Part shown: positions 1 through 11,599 of the stretch, piece after piece
Layout of the letters: every line of letters starts with the position of its first letter
How positions within the stretch are numbered: position 1 is the first letter of the stretch
The notes under the pieces: model-generated
Database searches by the model: none
The model's input: the letters and a program-made list of their open reading frames with translations, nothing else
Told to the model about the DNA's origin: nothing
Origin: Halocafeteria seosinensis
Lineage: Eukaryota > Sar > Bigyra > Bicosoecida
Assembly (NCBI GenBank): GCA_001687465.1
Contig: LVLI01000228.1
Span: 1 to 64,000 of the forward strand
Length of the DNA stretch: 64,000 bases
Direction: 5' to 3'
Position numbers and translations under genes: made by a program

Positions 1-335
1 GAACAAACTAAAGAATTAGAACGGGACGTGTACACTGTACACTCTGTGACAAGTTTAATAAGAATGAATGGATGGAATTGAGGTCTCGAAGGTCTACGTG
101 CTAAGAATTCCTTTCATTCACGTGCTCATTTCGCGTCCACCTCTAAGAGAATAATTAAACACCGATGGGTAAGGATGAAAGATCCACTTGCGCAAATAGT
201 GCATGAAAGTGGAGAATTCATCAATCAACCCTTCGAAAGAGAGCTCATTAGCTTGTGAATGTCCCATTCACCGCATTCATTCACATCATGTAGCAGAATT
301 GTTGCTATTTCTGCACGTGAATAATAAGTAAAATA
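1..335. other. 5' flank of the DHX35 gene
   Basis: AT-rich non-coding sequence upstream of the first helicase ATG. It presumably holds the promoter and 5' UTR. I see no ORF, repeat or recognisable element. Confidence 0.5.
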
Positions 336-3300
336 ATGTCTTCATCATTCACTAAACCTGAGAAAAGCTTCTGGAAGCCAGGAGCGCCTCGTCCTGGAGG
401 AGGTGGAAGTAGTCACCGCCATTCTACGGGCAATGGAGGCCCATATTATGATACTAAGGGACATGGAACTCGACGGCAGGGCAAGGGGGATTCCCTGGAA
501 TCCCAGAGAGCCAAACAGGACACGCGCTTGATCGCGAAACAAGGCATTTCGGCCACGATTCTCGACCGGGAAGGGGGAGATAGTGGGCTTCCCCTGGTGT
601 ATAATCCCCATATGCGTATGCCATTGGACCAACAGAGGCAACTGTTGCCCATTTTTCAGTACAGGGATCAATTGCTGTATGCCCTGGAACATTACTTGAC
701 AATCATCTTGGTAGGGGAAACAGGCTCTGGCAAAACTACGCGTAAGTTCCTGATACCCCGGGAATTGTTAATTTATTCACTACTCCAGTAATTGAATCCC
801 ACCGGCCTGTTTTGATACATGCAGAAATTCCACAATACTTGTACGAATCTGGGTGGGCGGATTCCGGTTACATGATTGCTTGCACACAGCCACGGCGAGT
901 AGCTGCTTCCTCGGTAGCCTCCCGAGTAGCCAAGGAAATGGGTGTGCCATTGGGCATGCAGGCGGGGTACGCTGTGCAGTTCGATGATTGTACCCATCAC
1001 GAGTATACCCGCATTAAATTTGTGACGGATGGCCTGCTACTTCGTGAAATGATGGTAGACCCATTGCTCTCCCGATATTCGGTAATCATTGTTGATGAAG
1101 CTCACGAACGTGGCCTCAATACGGATTTATTGATTGGATTACTGAAGCGAATCCAACATTCGCGGAAAGATTTGAGAATTATTGTCTCTTCAGCGACACT
1201 GGATGCTTCTAAATTTCGCCGATATTTTGAACGGAGCCCATCTACGGGTAAGAAGACTGATCTGCACCCAACGTTTAACATAGACCGCGAAAGGAAAAGA
1301 AAACGAGGGAAAACACGTTGGGATACTAATAGTGAGCCTCATGATGTTTCCGTTGGTAACCGAAAGGAGGATGATAGCCCACCCGAACCAGGAACTACCT
1401 GCATCATTGGCGTAGAAGGTCGTCAATATCCTGTGGACATTCTATACAGGAATGAACCTGTGGAGAACTATGTCAATGCATGTGTTGAGACAGCGATGAA
1501 CATTCACGAACTCGAGGGGCATGGAGATATTCTGATATTCCTTCCGGGAGCTGAAGAAATCGATGCCGTAAGTCCGCCACCCTATTTTGCAAGAGGCAGT
1601 TTTTACAGCATGTCTAAGGGGATGGGTTGCAGGTTGTAGAAATGCTAGAGCAACATGCTCCACAGCCTGCGCGTCACCGGGATCAGAAAGGTAGCGATCG
1701 GCCAGGCATGATAGCGTATCCTCTTTACGCTTCCCTTCCTTACGAGGACCAGATGGCAGCTGTTCAACCTGGTCCCGGTGTTGATTCGAAAGGTAACAGA
1801 ATCCGGAAAGTAATCGTGGCAACGAACATTGCGGAAACAAGTGTTACGCTCGAGGGTGTATCATTCGTTATTGACTCCGGTTTTGTAAAAATGCCTATCT
1901 ATGATCCACAACAGGGTGTAGAGACGCTGCTGGCCCAACCTATCTCGAAGGCATCCGCAGAGCAGCGTGCCGGAAGAGCTGGAAGGACTTCTGCAGGGAA
2001 ATGTTTTCGATTGTATACGGAAGAATCGTTTCATGTACGTAGTGCGTGTAATAACGAACATCTTCCCTTTCCCCGTTGCGTTACTATGTGTTGAGTTGCA
2101 GAAGTTACAAAAAAGCACACCACCGGAAATGACTCGAGTGAATATTACGCCCGCTGTGCTGCAATTGAAAGCTTTGGGTGTAGAAGATATTGCGCATTTT
2201 GAATACCTAGACGCACCGCCTCCCGAGGGTTTGATCCGCAGTCTAGAGACGTTGTATGCTTTGGGGGCGCTTAATGACAAGTAAGTGATTCCGTTACTAT
2301 CGTCCCCTCGAGATCACGATGTTCAGGATGAACGTTGTTTTGGACATCCAGTGGTCACTTGACCAAGCCGTGGGGAGAATATATGGCTGACTTCCCCGCA
2401 TCACCAAATATTGCGGCCATGCTATTGCGATCTTTAATCCTCGGCTGTTCCGAAGAGATATTGACTGTTGCTGCCATGGTTTCAGTGCGAAATGTTTTCA
2501 GCGCCAGTACGTTTCAGAGGAAGTTACAAGATCTCCTTCAAGAACACGCAGTGTCCGAAGGAGACCATTTGACTTTGTTTAACATATACAACGCGTTTCT
2601 GGATAATGAAAAGTCAAGAGAGTGGTGCAATGAAAACGGGTTAAACTTTGCAGTTCTCCAACGCGCTGTTGAGATTCGCCGTCACTTACGAAAATATTTG
2701 AAGCGTATTGTCGAAGATGCGCGATTTAGGAGTAGGGGACAAGACCGTGCTGAAGAAGATTTCGGTATAGATCCTCGGTCAATTAGCTTCGCCGAACTTG
2801 CCAGTGGTGGTGTGCAGTCGTGTGGTGAGGAGGAAGGTGTTGTCCGAAAGTGTATTGCTGCGGGGTATTTTATGCATGCGGCGAAACTATCTCCTCGGGG
2901 GTATTATGAAACTGTTCACGATGGAGTCCGGGTGGATCTTCATCCTGCTTCCGTTCTCTCTCGCTTTGGCGCTGCTCCCGAATGGATAGTTTTTCACGAA
3001 GCCGTGCAAACTCAGCAGCTTCAGATCCGCGAAGCCGTTGTGATTGATCCAAGGTGGCTCCTGGAGCTGGCTCCAGGCTTTTTCGAGACCACACACAGCG
3101 GTTCTAATTCTGTTTGGACCGGACAGAGAACCGGTGATAGCACCGCGAGACAAAGACTCATGGATCGAAACACAAAAGTAGAGGACTTCGGCAGAAATCG
3201 TGCAACTAATCCTCAGGTCCAATCTACGCACACCTCGATTGAAGAGGATCTAAATACGGTGAGGTTCCGACCGGCAAGCCAAAGAGATACAAAGCGCTCG

Positions 3301-3435
3301 AGAAGTGGCCGTAAGAATTCGAACGATGCCAACTTAAGGGAGGACGATATGCGGCCTGCCGGTGGAGGTAGAAAAGATTGGAGAAGTTCGACGGGTGGAA
3401 TTTCCAGTGTGTTAGCACACCTGCAGGAAGAATAA
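336..3435 (+). CDS. DHX35: DEAH-box RNA helicase, DHX35-like
   Basis: Probable ATP-dependent RNA helicase of the spliceosome-associated DHX35 group, acting in the nucleus. Five exons (336-741, 825-1567, 1633-2034, 2102-2280, 2352-3435) give 937 residues; introns are 65-83 nt with GTAAG/GTACG...CAG borders. Visible motifs: Walker A GETGSGKTT (127-135, split from Q136 by intron 1), DEAH (226-229), SAT in SSATLDASKF, and motif VI QRAGRAGR (494-501). The HA2 winged-helix and OB-fold regions follow. DHX35-type signatures include LNDNGHLTKPWG across intron 4, EGDHLTLFNIYNAF and WLLELAPGF (about 812-818). Oddities: a basic low-complexity insertion of about 55 residues (271-326) after the SAT motif, and an extra Lys/Arg/Ser-rich tail of about 120 residues after the usual family end. 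An AATAAA lies at 3530. Family assignment is secure; DHX35 rather than another DEAH helicase is well supported by the C-terminal half. Confidence 0.93.
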
Positions 3436-3604
3436 TTTGTCCTGCCAGAGTTGCCACATTAACTCCCGCCGAAATGTTGTACTCATGTTGCTAAAAAGCT
3501 CTGAAAGAATGCTTCGATATGCCATTTAGAATAAATATAGGAAATTGTATTATTCTGTACTGGAGTATCATTGGAAGTGTTGCGGTTGGCTAATTTAGAA
3601 CGCA

Positions 3605-6001
3605 TCATCGCAATCTACTTATGTTCGATCCCCGTCTGAGCACTGGACCGGGGGCACTGTATGGAAACTGAAGTAGCGGTTCATTTCTTTCGGCATTCTC
3701 GTTCGTGAACACACAGATTTGTCGTTCAGTTGCCGTGCCTCTACGAGGCTGTGTTCGCCGCGAATAATCTTTGTACAGATTTATTAATCGGTGCATCTTT
3801 TCACCGAGAGGCACCTCTGGCTCTTCCCATTTTGCAAGGGCAATATGGGCCTGTAAGAGAAGGACTACATGTTAGAACATACTCCTTTTGTCAAAAGTAG
3901 AGCGAGAACGTCTTACCAGGGCTTCTATGTACTCCCGGAAATTCAACTCATCAAGACTTCCTACTGCATGTCAGGCAATTGGTGTTCACAGTTTCGAAGC
4001 ATTATTCTTGAGCGATGCTTCTTCTTACCAGTAGCGAGAGGATCATGGTCATCGCCCCCTCCTTCATCCTCACTTTGAGCCAGGCAGAACGCAAGTTGTG
4101 CTTCTCGTACTGATAGAATATCTGTCCCGACCCCCTGGCTTACTCTGGTCGTTCTCGCGACAGAGCTGGGTCTACTTGGGTTGTCATCATCTGCAGGGGA
4201 ATTCCGCATATTCAAGAAGTATGGGGTTTGGTACCAGTTGCGGCATCTGGCTTACCGAGGATCTGTATAGCTTTCAGCATATTTAGAAATGCTTCTTCTG
4301 TCATTGACATGTCTTCTGGGTCAACGTATAAATGCCGTTTTTCATCTAGAATGTCGTCTGGGTCGTCTTTGATCTCATCTACCTCCCTGTCAATATCTGC
4401 AAACTCCCCGAAAACATCCCGCAGAACGCCAATGTTTTCAACGACAGCTTTCATGACGGCAGATGTGTTCATTTGGACCCTGATACTGCCTGTCGATTGT
4501 GTTTTGTCCGCGAGTTTTGATATTGGTCCTTCCAGCAGGCGTTCCAGCTGAGCTACGGATAACGTCAGCACGGAACCGAACGCAGGAGCTGCTCTATACA
4601 CGCATGATAAAACTGCTAACTTTTTATAGTACAACTGCGAACATACCTGACTCATAATAATCCGTGGAAGTAGTACTCGCCGCTATCAAACAGAGTGCTT
4701 CTAAGAAGACAACCCGATTCATCTCAAGCTTCTTGGTAGCCGCACTGGGAGGAATTTTTTCTCCGTAACTTGCCCAAACAAAGAGCGCAGTAGGAGTTAA
4801 GTTCCTAATCTTGGCATTGAGATCGAAAACAAACGTTGTAAACTCAGTCTGGTTCATTGTATAAGATCCATCATGAGTGTCGGCGTCAGCGATGAGGTTC
4901 GAATAGTATCTAAACACGTCTCTAATTTGTTCATAGTGCTCCAGAAGCACAGCCCTTATTTCTTGCAATTCTTCGTACTGACCACCCACGAGGGTGGGAA
5001 TAATTCTAATTTGGTCCCAATCACGGTCGAAAATACTTTCCTGTTCTTCACCCCGTCCAAGAGTAAGGATTCGATACTGGCGTGCAATCCATGCACGGTA
5101 TTTTTCTTCTTTCTGTTCTGCTATGGCTTCTTGTTCTTCCTGCCTCTTCTTTTCTTCTATCTCCATTTGCTTCATGTAAGCTTTCATGCCAACCGAATAT
5201 CCGAAAGCTTTACAATGATACTTGCTGAACCGTTTTATATTGCCGGGTCCTCGGGAAGTATCTGCGGAGAGCCGCACGAGTACAACGTCTTTTTCTGTAA
5301 TAAGTGAGTCAAACAAGTGTTCATGTGTTGAATATCCACATTTTTTTTTGAGACGATAGTACGCTTACCGTTAAGTACCGCGGACAACTTGTCTCGAGGT
5401 TTTAGCTCTTCCTGTAGTGTAACCTACAAGTGTCCCCCATCACTGAAGACTTTCAATCGCAGAGGAGTGCTTACCTTTGGATCCCGAGAGAGTTCTTCTG
5501 CTTCATCCATGGTCAACGGCTCAACAAGTTTAGATATTTCGACATCACTGCTTTTCAGCGGCATATACCGTTTTACCTCCAACTTAAACTTTTCGTGTTG
5601 GCTCATTGGCCGCTTTGTACTAGCTCTATCTTGACACTTAAAGACATGAGATGGCAGTATGCTTCCTTGGGGACTTCTCATGTTTTCCCTGCTGCGTAAT
5701 ACTCCAGCTTCTTGCGTCTGCAAGAAAATACATGGTAGTTGAATGAATTCCAGTTAACCATTCAACGGAACTCCAGGTTCTTGTGTACCTTCTGATGTCT
5801 TTGAGAAATTGCCAAACTTAACCATTTGACAGTCTGACTTCCATGACCTATCTGCATGTTGTTTATCAGTAAGAGCAATTGAGTAAACGTAACACTGGTT
5901 TTAACTTCTGCCACAAGATCTGCGATGCTTACCTGGAAGGGGTAAGTTGTTCTCGTTGTATGTCGACTTCCGTGGATCTCTACGATCACATGGATGAACA
6001 T
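3605..6001 (-). CDS. Multi-exon EF-hand-like protein, function unknown
   Basis: Eight exons read on the minus strand (6001-5933, 5717-5475, 5423-5369, 5294-4647, 4591-4256, 4190-4029, 3963-3917, 3850-3605), giving 601 residues in one frame with GTAAG/GTATG donors. I cannot name the protein. Visible features: a charged coiled-coil stretch KKRQEEQEA with nearby IQ-like residues, a Ca-site-like DTHDGSYTMNQTEFTTFVFD, an acidic DPEDMSMTEEAFLNML, and a C-terminal LDELNFREYIEALAHIALAKW. The last resembles the terminal module of EF-hand proteins common in flagellated protists; that link is from memory and is an inference. The ATG at 6001 is tentative, because intron 1 (215 nt) is longer than the others and an ORF at 6063-6272 could be an upstream exon. 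It converges with DHX35, 169 nt apart. Confidence 0.6.
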
Positions 6002-6452
6002 GGCACCAGAAGAAAAATGCTCTCGGTCGCAATTTTCGTTCCACCCGAGAAACTAAATATATTCACGAGTGTTCAGCCGTCATTTGTTCTATATGGTGGG
6101 CTTCTCCTCCGTAGCAATAAGTTGTGGCCCGTGTGTAACTCTTGTTCACTTCCAGCTCCCTAGGTGTCCACTCCACGCAGGACAAGCACGTGTAAATGAT
6201 GAACTCAATGCGGCTACCAATTACCACCCCACTATATGTAATTGCGTCTCGTATACAGGACAAAGGAAGCAATAGAAGCTCCTCGCGCGCGCTTTCTGGG
6301 CGAAAGTGCGTTGCGTTGTGACCCCGTTGCCAGCTTCAACTCCTTCTATTCTCAGTTTCTACAGGTCTCTACCACGACCAGATCTTTCTTCTACACGTAC
6401 CACTCTCAAAATACGTACACGCTTCAATACTGCCTCCAGAGTTGCTATACTC
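6002..6452. other. Divergent intergenic region
   Basis: Lies between the starts of the minus-strand EF-hand-like gene and the plus-strand archaemetzincin-like gene, so it should hold both promoters. A minus-strand ORF (6063-6272) may be an unassigned 5' exon of the former. Nothing else is recognised. Confidence 0.4.
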
Positions 6453-8137
6453 ATGTTCAATGAACTTCAATCCCTGTGTATGGGGCTTGTGAAGCTCAGG
6501 GGAACTTCACAAAGTGTTAAACGGCTGCCTGGCCACTTCAAATCAGGGCTTATTATGCACGATGTGATGTTTGTCGCGCATCCCAAGGCTGATCAGGCTC
6601 ATCGTTTAGTTGATTTCCTTGAAACAGGCTCGATTGTCTTGTGGGGTGTATATAGTTTTGGTTCAAAATTGGGGAACGAATTCTGCAAGATGGCGACCTG
6701 TCATCCGTCGCAGAGGTTATCGCAGCTTCTAGGAGCTCCTCCCATGAGCAAGCAGTGGAAGAGAGCACTCTTCGTGCGGGACAATAGCACAGAGTTGGAG
6801 AGGTTTTTTGTGCCTTTGCCGCAAGAGGAGGTCAAGGACGATCCAGCACCCGTGGAGAGCTACACAGACTACGCACGAAACGTAGATGAAGCTCTACAAG
6901 TATTCGGGTAGGTGTAATTGGGCCCACTCGTTGGGCCACTCGATGTACATTCACCGCACTCAGCTCTTTGACTAGACATGCAATTGATACCTCGTGCAGA
7001 AGAAAGCCTCCTTCCTTCATATCGGTCTACTTGGCCCCGTCCCTGGCGAACGAAGATGTCTGGACCGACCTACTTCAGGAGCTCGGAAACAACTTGGCGG
7101 CTTGGGTTCGTGCATTCTTTGGAATTGATAGCCGCATCTCTTTTCATGATGCACTCTCTCCTCGGCGATTTCACTTATTTGCGAGCGCGAAGAGTCCCAA
7201 CACGTACGTTCCTGTCTGTGGTGTTCCGCCCTAATCTATGTCACAAGCATAATTTAGGTTTGCTTTGTGCAGTGTTCGGGCCGCTGATATTACGGATGCA
7301 ATATCGCGTAGCATGGGCGATACCCGCGCCAGTATTGTTCTTTTACCGGATTATTTGGAAAGAGAGGCTGACATCTTCAGCCTCAATGGAACCGTGATGG
7401 TGTCCATAAGGAAACTAGCAGAATCCTGCCACGACTATCTTGGTGCCAACGTTCTCGATGCCCCCATTCAAGTTGAGTTGTTTTCGGTAGTCACAAATCT
7501 CTTGTTGGAAAAACTTGACATCTCGCGCTGTAAAGTGTTTCGTTGTGTTGCCAACAAGGTCACCGAACTGGACAGACGATCTGGTTTGGGCAAGGTATCA
7601 ATGCCATCAATTATGGCGCTTTTAGGCTGTCATGAAAGGCAGAACCATCCAGCGATCGACGTCTGTCCAGTGTGTCTTCGAAAATTAAGCTACGCTGTCG
7701 ATAGAATGGGGCGATGGGACATGAGCAAGAGATTTCAGGGTCTTCACTCTGTCATAATTCGCCTCGCTTCGGACACTGAAGAGGTTTCTGAGCTCTCCCG
7801 AAGGTTTCTTCAAACACTCTCTAGTTGGTTGACAGAACGCTATGAGATGATATCAGGGGAGTATGGCCAGTTGCCTGAATTGCCGCCATTACAGTCGTCG
7901 GGAGAGGGGCATGCCGCTGATGCTCCGATGAATGCAAATACTGGTAGTGCATTTCCTTCTTCCCGAGAAACAGCTTGTACAATGAACCGATCCGGAGGGC
8001 AACCGAGCGGGAGTTTCGTGGACACCACGAATACACAAAGCAGAGACGCTAGTGGGCAGAATACATTGAGAACTGTGCCCAATTCCAAGAACATAAATGC
8101 TGATAGAATGTTCGGTCTGCATACTCGTCCATGGTAG
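6453..8137 (+). CDS. Archaemetzincin-like protein lacking the catalytic zinc ligands
   Basis: Three exons (6453-6907, 7000-7203, 7273-8137) give 507 residues. The archaemetzincin (AMZ, peptidase M54) family has HExxHxxGxxHC followed by CX4C and a CPxCLRKL block. Here the zinc-finger part is clear: C306-x4-C311 and CPVCLRKL at 351-358. The catalytic helix aligned just before it reads NLLLEKLDISRC (295-306), so the three zinc-binding His are replaced by N295, E299 and R305, and the catalytic Glu and conserved Gly by L296 and D302. About 25 extra residues separate the two Cys pairs. The tail after about 425 is Ser/Asn-rich and low in complexity. I infer a non-peptidase paralogue keeping the structural zinc site. 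ATG 6453 is the first in-frame ATG; an upstream exon is possible. The reading frame is intact, so this is not an obvious pseudogene. Confidence 0.72.
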
Positions 8138-9412
8138 TATTTGTAAGATTTGTGACGAATGGAATGCGGCTGACGATGATGCTACCTAAAGGGAAAACGC
8201 GATGGCCGTCGACTATATTGGTACCGATGGCTCGGTCAAATCGAACACTACGTACGTTCATAGTATGAACCCCATACGGTGTGTGTTAAGTGCGCGGAGT
8301 ATCAAGCTTGAGTCGTCTTTCCGGGGCTCATGTAGTCTACGTGACTCCAGAATTGTAGAGCGGATCACTGAGCTGAATGGACACCTTGGGGGCACTAGTG
8401 AAACAACGATGATGTAAAAGAGGACATAATAGGCGCACGACTGCTTCTCATTGGCCAAACGATTGAGATGAGGAACGATATTCCTACGGTGTTCTGGCTT
8501 GATTGATAATGATTCCTTAAAAACCGGTCTCATGTTGTCCACTTTGACCACTGCTGCTGCGACGTTGCCACAAGTTCCTCTCAAACAGCACTCGCCGAGG
8601 CGGATTTCGTCCTGGGATTTCAAGTACTCCCATAGATCTTTTTCGTTGTCTATCCAAGACTTACTCGTATTCACCTCGTGGTATGTGTACCACTTGGCTG
8701 TATTTTTTGGGATGTACTACACTGTACCCACTTTCCTTTCGTATCATCAGTCCGGATAGGCGAGATTGAATCACATATACAACCGGGTCGGTGCACTCTG
8801 AATTTTGTTTCGTTTTGCACTGTTGTTTTTGGTGCTTTCGGCGAAATTGGACGCAGCTTGTCGATCAAAGCTACCTGGTAGAACAAAATTGCGGAAATAG
8901 AAGTTTAGCGTCTTCAGATTGTGTTTCTGCGGTTTGAAACGCTGTCTATGGTGGGGTATATGATAACAAATGCTGTCAAAGTACTTTGCTAATTTCTCTG
9001 ACTGTTCATCATCGCCTACCCATTCATTTGACTGCGGTTTGCGTAGAGAATAGATATCGAGCGAGCAGCGCGGTAAGCCGGAAACTTTCGAATCTTTAAA
9101 GTGCTGAACACGGGCGCATACCGCTCCTCGTTCGGCCGGTGGGCTATCTGTCACATACATACCGGTATATATATATGTGTGTAACACTGTATGTGTTTCA
9201 AGTAGGAATCTGTGGATCTTCAGATGGCTCTGTTTTTACTTTTGGTGAGTTGCAAACTCTGAGGATATATGTCAGATTCGTCTATCTACTGTATGACGTT
9301 TGCATGACTTGGACCGAAACAAAGTGGGGTTCAAGGAGACGCTGGCTCGTTCCAATGTTTACTTGTGAGGCCATTATTTAGTTGGCAAGATCGACCCATC
9401 GTGGTTGTTTAT
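8138..9412. other. Long intergenic stretch with an unassigned minus-strand ORF
   Basis: No recognised gene. A minus-strand ORF at 8258-8674 (138 codons, no ATG start) has ordinary protein-like composition (DLWEYLKSQDEIRLGECC, then HLNRLANEK) and could be an exon, but I found no family. Other short minus-strand ORFs lie at 8671-8886 and 8771-9187. The segment carries one copy of a dispersed repeat (9107-9156) and an AT dinucleotide run near 9166. Confidence 0.35.
9107..9156 (+). repeat. Dispersed repeat, uninterrupted copy
   Basis: Fifty bases shared exactly with 57896-57966, except that the distant copy carries 21 extra bases after position 26 of the repeat. The element is unidentified. Confidence 0.85.
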
Positions 9413-11545
9413 ATGTCGTCATCAAATCGCCCACGTAAAGCACGGAAGATCGTGGAACGGGGGGAGGAGGAGGGGGAAGATGACGACTACCAAGAGAAAA
9501 GGAGGAGCAACTATTTCGTGTCGTTTGATAGAGAGGCCGTACTCACACTGAAGAGACACCTACAACAATTGCTTCGGGAAAGACATGATTCCCACACGGA
9601 ATGTCGGGGGCAGTCGTATGTCCTCTCCAACCCTCCATCAAATGTCGAAAGCAACCTGGTTGATATGATACCCCAAGGCATGTTTATTGATAAGACGCGA
9701 AGCTATAAGAATTGCTTGGATCCGCAAAATAACAGGAAAAAAGGTGTCCGCGCCGCAACGTTTCCGCGGCGGTTTGGAAAGACGACGTGGCTTTCGTTTA
9801 TGGATCTAACATTGGGGCCCGTCTGGAGGCTGGAGGCGCGGGAGCGAAAGGCTCTCTACCAGGGAATTTCCAGGCTAGACGACGGAAACGCTTTTCTGCT
9901 TGCTCCTCTACGCCCTGTGTTACATTTTGATCTCCTCAATGTTGAAACGCCAGAAGATGTACAGTATATGGTATATAAGGCGTTCCATCAGTATGGTATC
10001 ACGGTGGACGCGGCGACTCCGTTCGGTGCTGTATGCGAAGACGGCATTGCAGTGTTGAAACATTTGTACCAGACCGTCATCCGTGAACTCGAGGAAGAAA
10101 AGGTGTGCCAACCAGGACAGATTTCCCCGGACGTGTTGGTTCTCGTTGATGAGTATGATGCAATGTACCGTGAATCTGAACGCGACGATATTACAGACCA
10201 AAAGCGTCAACAATGCGAGCAGTCAATTACCTGTATCACCCGGTTATGTCGTGCGCTGAAAAAGCGAATCCGAGATTCTATTTGGAATGTCTGTATTGTG
10301 TCATTAGTGCCATTGGGGCATACAGGTTTATCTGAGCTTGATGTGTCCGAAAATATGACGCTACAGAAGAAGTACCATTCCTTATTTGGGATTTCAGAAC
10401 AAGAACTATTCACGGCGCTCCAGCATCATAGTTCAGTTTATTTGAACCTGGATACAGTGGTCCAGTGGGCGCAACATCCGGACGTGAACATTGTGCCGGC
10501 GAATACAAACATGAGTACGACCAACAAGGTCCGCTACGTGAAATGCTGGATGCGGAAGCGAATCAATCGATTTTGCATGGCCATTGATAAAGAAGATGAA
10601 GAACTGGACCCTTTGTATAGCCCTCTCGATGTGGTGCATATCCTCCAGCTGGTGTTTGAAAATAAGCATGAATATCCGCAATTGCAATGGCTTGAGCGCT
10701 CTTGTTCTTTATACGGACATCTATTGGCAAACCACATCCGATTCGAAGATGTGTCGGAAGCACTTTGTGGAGGAGTTGTCAGTAAATCACTTTTTTATCA
10801 CCGGCAAAAGATAAGCGAGTTTTTTTCTCCTCCATCTACGGGAGGCGACATTCGACTTTTGCTGTTTTATCTAGGACTTCTTCAAGTATCTCAATCCGAT
10901 CAAACGCAGGTTGTCCTCTTGTCATCAGACGATAGCCGATCCATGAAGGCTAAATTCAGCATACTAACCCATCAACTGGTGGCGGGGTCCCGAGACGATG
11001 CCGTTCTGTATGATAACTATGTTCATAAAATGTCCAAGTATCCTGATCGGCTGTTTGCAACCATTAGAGACTGCATAAAACAAGCATCGCGACGCATTAA
11101 GGCTCGGTACAAGGGATTTTATCATTTACGAGAAATTCCGTATCAAGATGCACTATATCATTGCTTATGTGAACGGTTTCGCCACGATGACATTGCGGTG
11201 GCAGTCGAAGACTCAAAGAGTATCAATCATATTCTGTGCACAGGGCCGAATCGTATGGATCTCATCGTTCGCATTTACCCAGACACGGAACATGAAACTG
11301 CTGTTGTTATCGAAGTGAAACGGGAGGATCGCAAGACATTCCAAGTGAAAACCATGAAGGAAGCACTGGATCAAGCCCTGAGGTATCGGGCTGGACTTCA
11401 CACACCGTTTTCCCAATGTTTTTTATGTGGGATTGTCATACACTGGCATAAAAAGGATACATACATGTGTTTCGGGAAATGGGAACGAGGTGCTGCAGGA
11501 TTGCGTCAACTAGGTGACCATATTGAGCGTGACCATTTTGAATGA
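9413..11545 (+). CDS. AAA-ATPase-like protein with C-terminal PD-(D/E)XK nuclease-type domain
   Basis: Single-exon gene for 710 residues. The N-terminal half matches the AAA-ATPase-like family: FIDKTRS, Walker A-type RRFGKTTWLSFM, and Walker B VLVLVDEYDAMY. The C-terminal part has the PD-(D/E)XK pattern (NRMDLIVRI ... AVVIEVKRE ... QALRYRAGL), which in this family is a restriction-endonuclease-fold domain. Such fused proteins are frequent in bacteria and spread patchily in eukaryotes, often in multicopy or mobile contexts; their biological role is unknown. The N-terminus is acidic and basic low-complexity (EEEGEDDDY). The start is the first ATG; the frame is open upstream from a GTG. It differs from neighbours in lacking introns, and a retroelement remnant lies directly downstream. 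Both facts fit a mobile or transferred gene, but neither proves it. Confidence 0.8.
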   Translation: MSSSNRPRKARKIVERGEEEGEDDDYQEKRRSNYFVSFDREAVLTLKRHLQQLLRERHDSHTECRGQSYVLSNPPSNVESNLVDMIPQGMFIDKTRSYKNCLDPQNNRKKGVRAATFPRRFGKTTWLSFMDLTLGPVWRLEARERKALYQGISRLDDGNAFLLAPLRPVLHFDLLNVETPEDVQYMVYKAFHQYGITVDAATPFGAVCEDGIAVLKHLYQTVIRELEEEKVCQPGQISPDVLVLVDEYDAMYRESERDDITDQKRQQCEQSITCITRLCRALKKRIRDSIWNVCIVSLVPLGHTGLSELDVSENMTLQKKYHSLFGISEQELFTALQHHSSVYLNLDTVVQWAQHPDVNIVPANTNMSTTNKVRYVKCWMRKRINRFCMAIDKEDEELDPLYSPLDVVHILQLVFENKHEYPQLQWLERSCSLYGHLLANHIRFEDVSEALCGGVVSKSLFYHRQKISEFFSPPSTGGDIRLLLFYLGLLQVSQSDQTQVVLLSSDDSRSMKAKFSILTHQLVAGSRDDAVLYDNYVHKMSKYPDRLFATIRDCIKQASRRIKARYKGFYHLREIPYQDALYHCLCERFRHDDIAVAVEDSKSINHILCTGPNRMDLIVRIYPDTEHETAVVIEVKREDRKTFQVKTMKEALDQALRYRAGLHTPFSQCFLCGIVIHWHKKDTYMCFGKWERGAAGLRQLGDHIERDHFE

Positions 11546-11565
11546 GTGTGGTGTACCAAGGGTAG

Positions 11566-11571
11566 AATAAA
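11566..11571 (+). terminator. AATAAA polyadenylation signal
   Basis: Canonical hexamer 21 nt after the stop codon of the AAA-ATPase-like gene. Confidence 0.6.
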
Positions 11572-11599
11572 GACACCACCAAATTGAATGAATACAATC

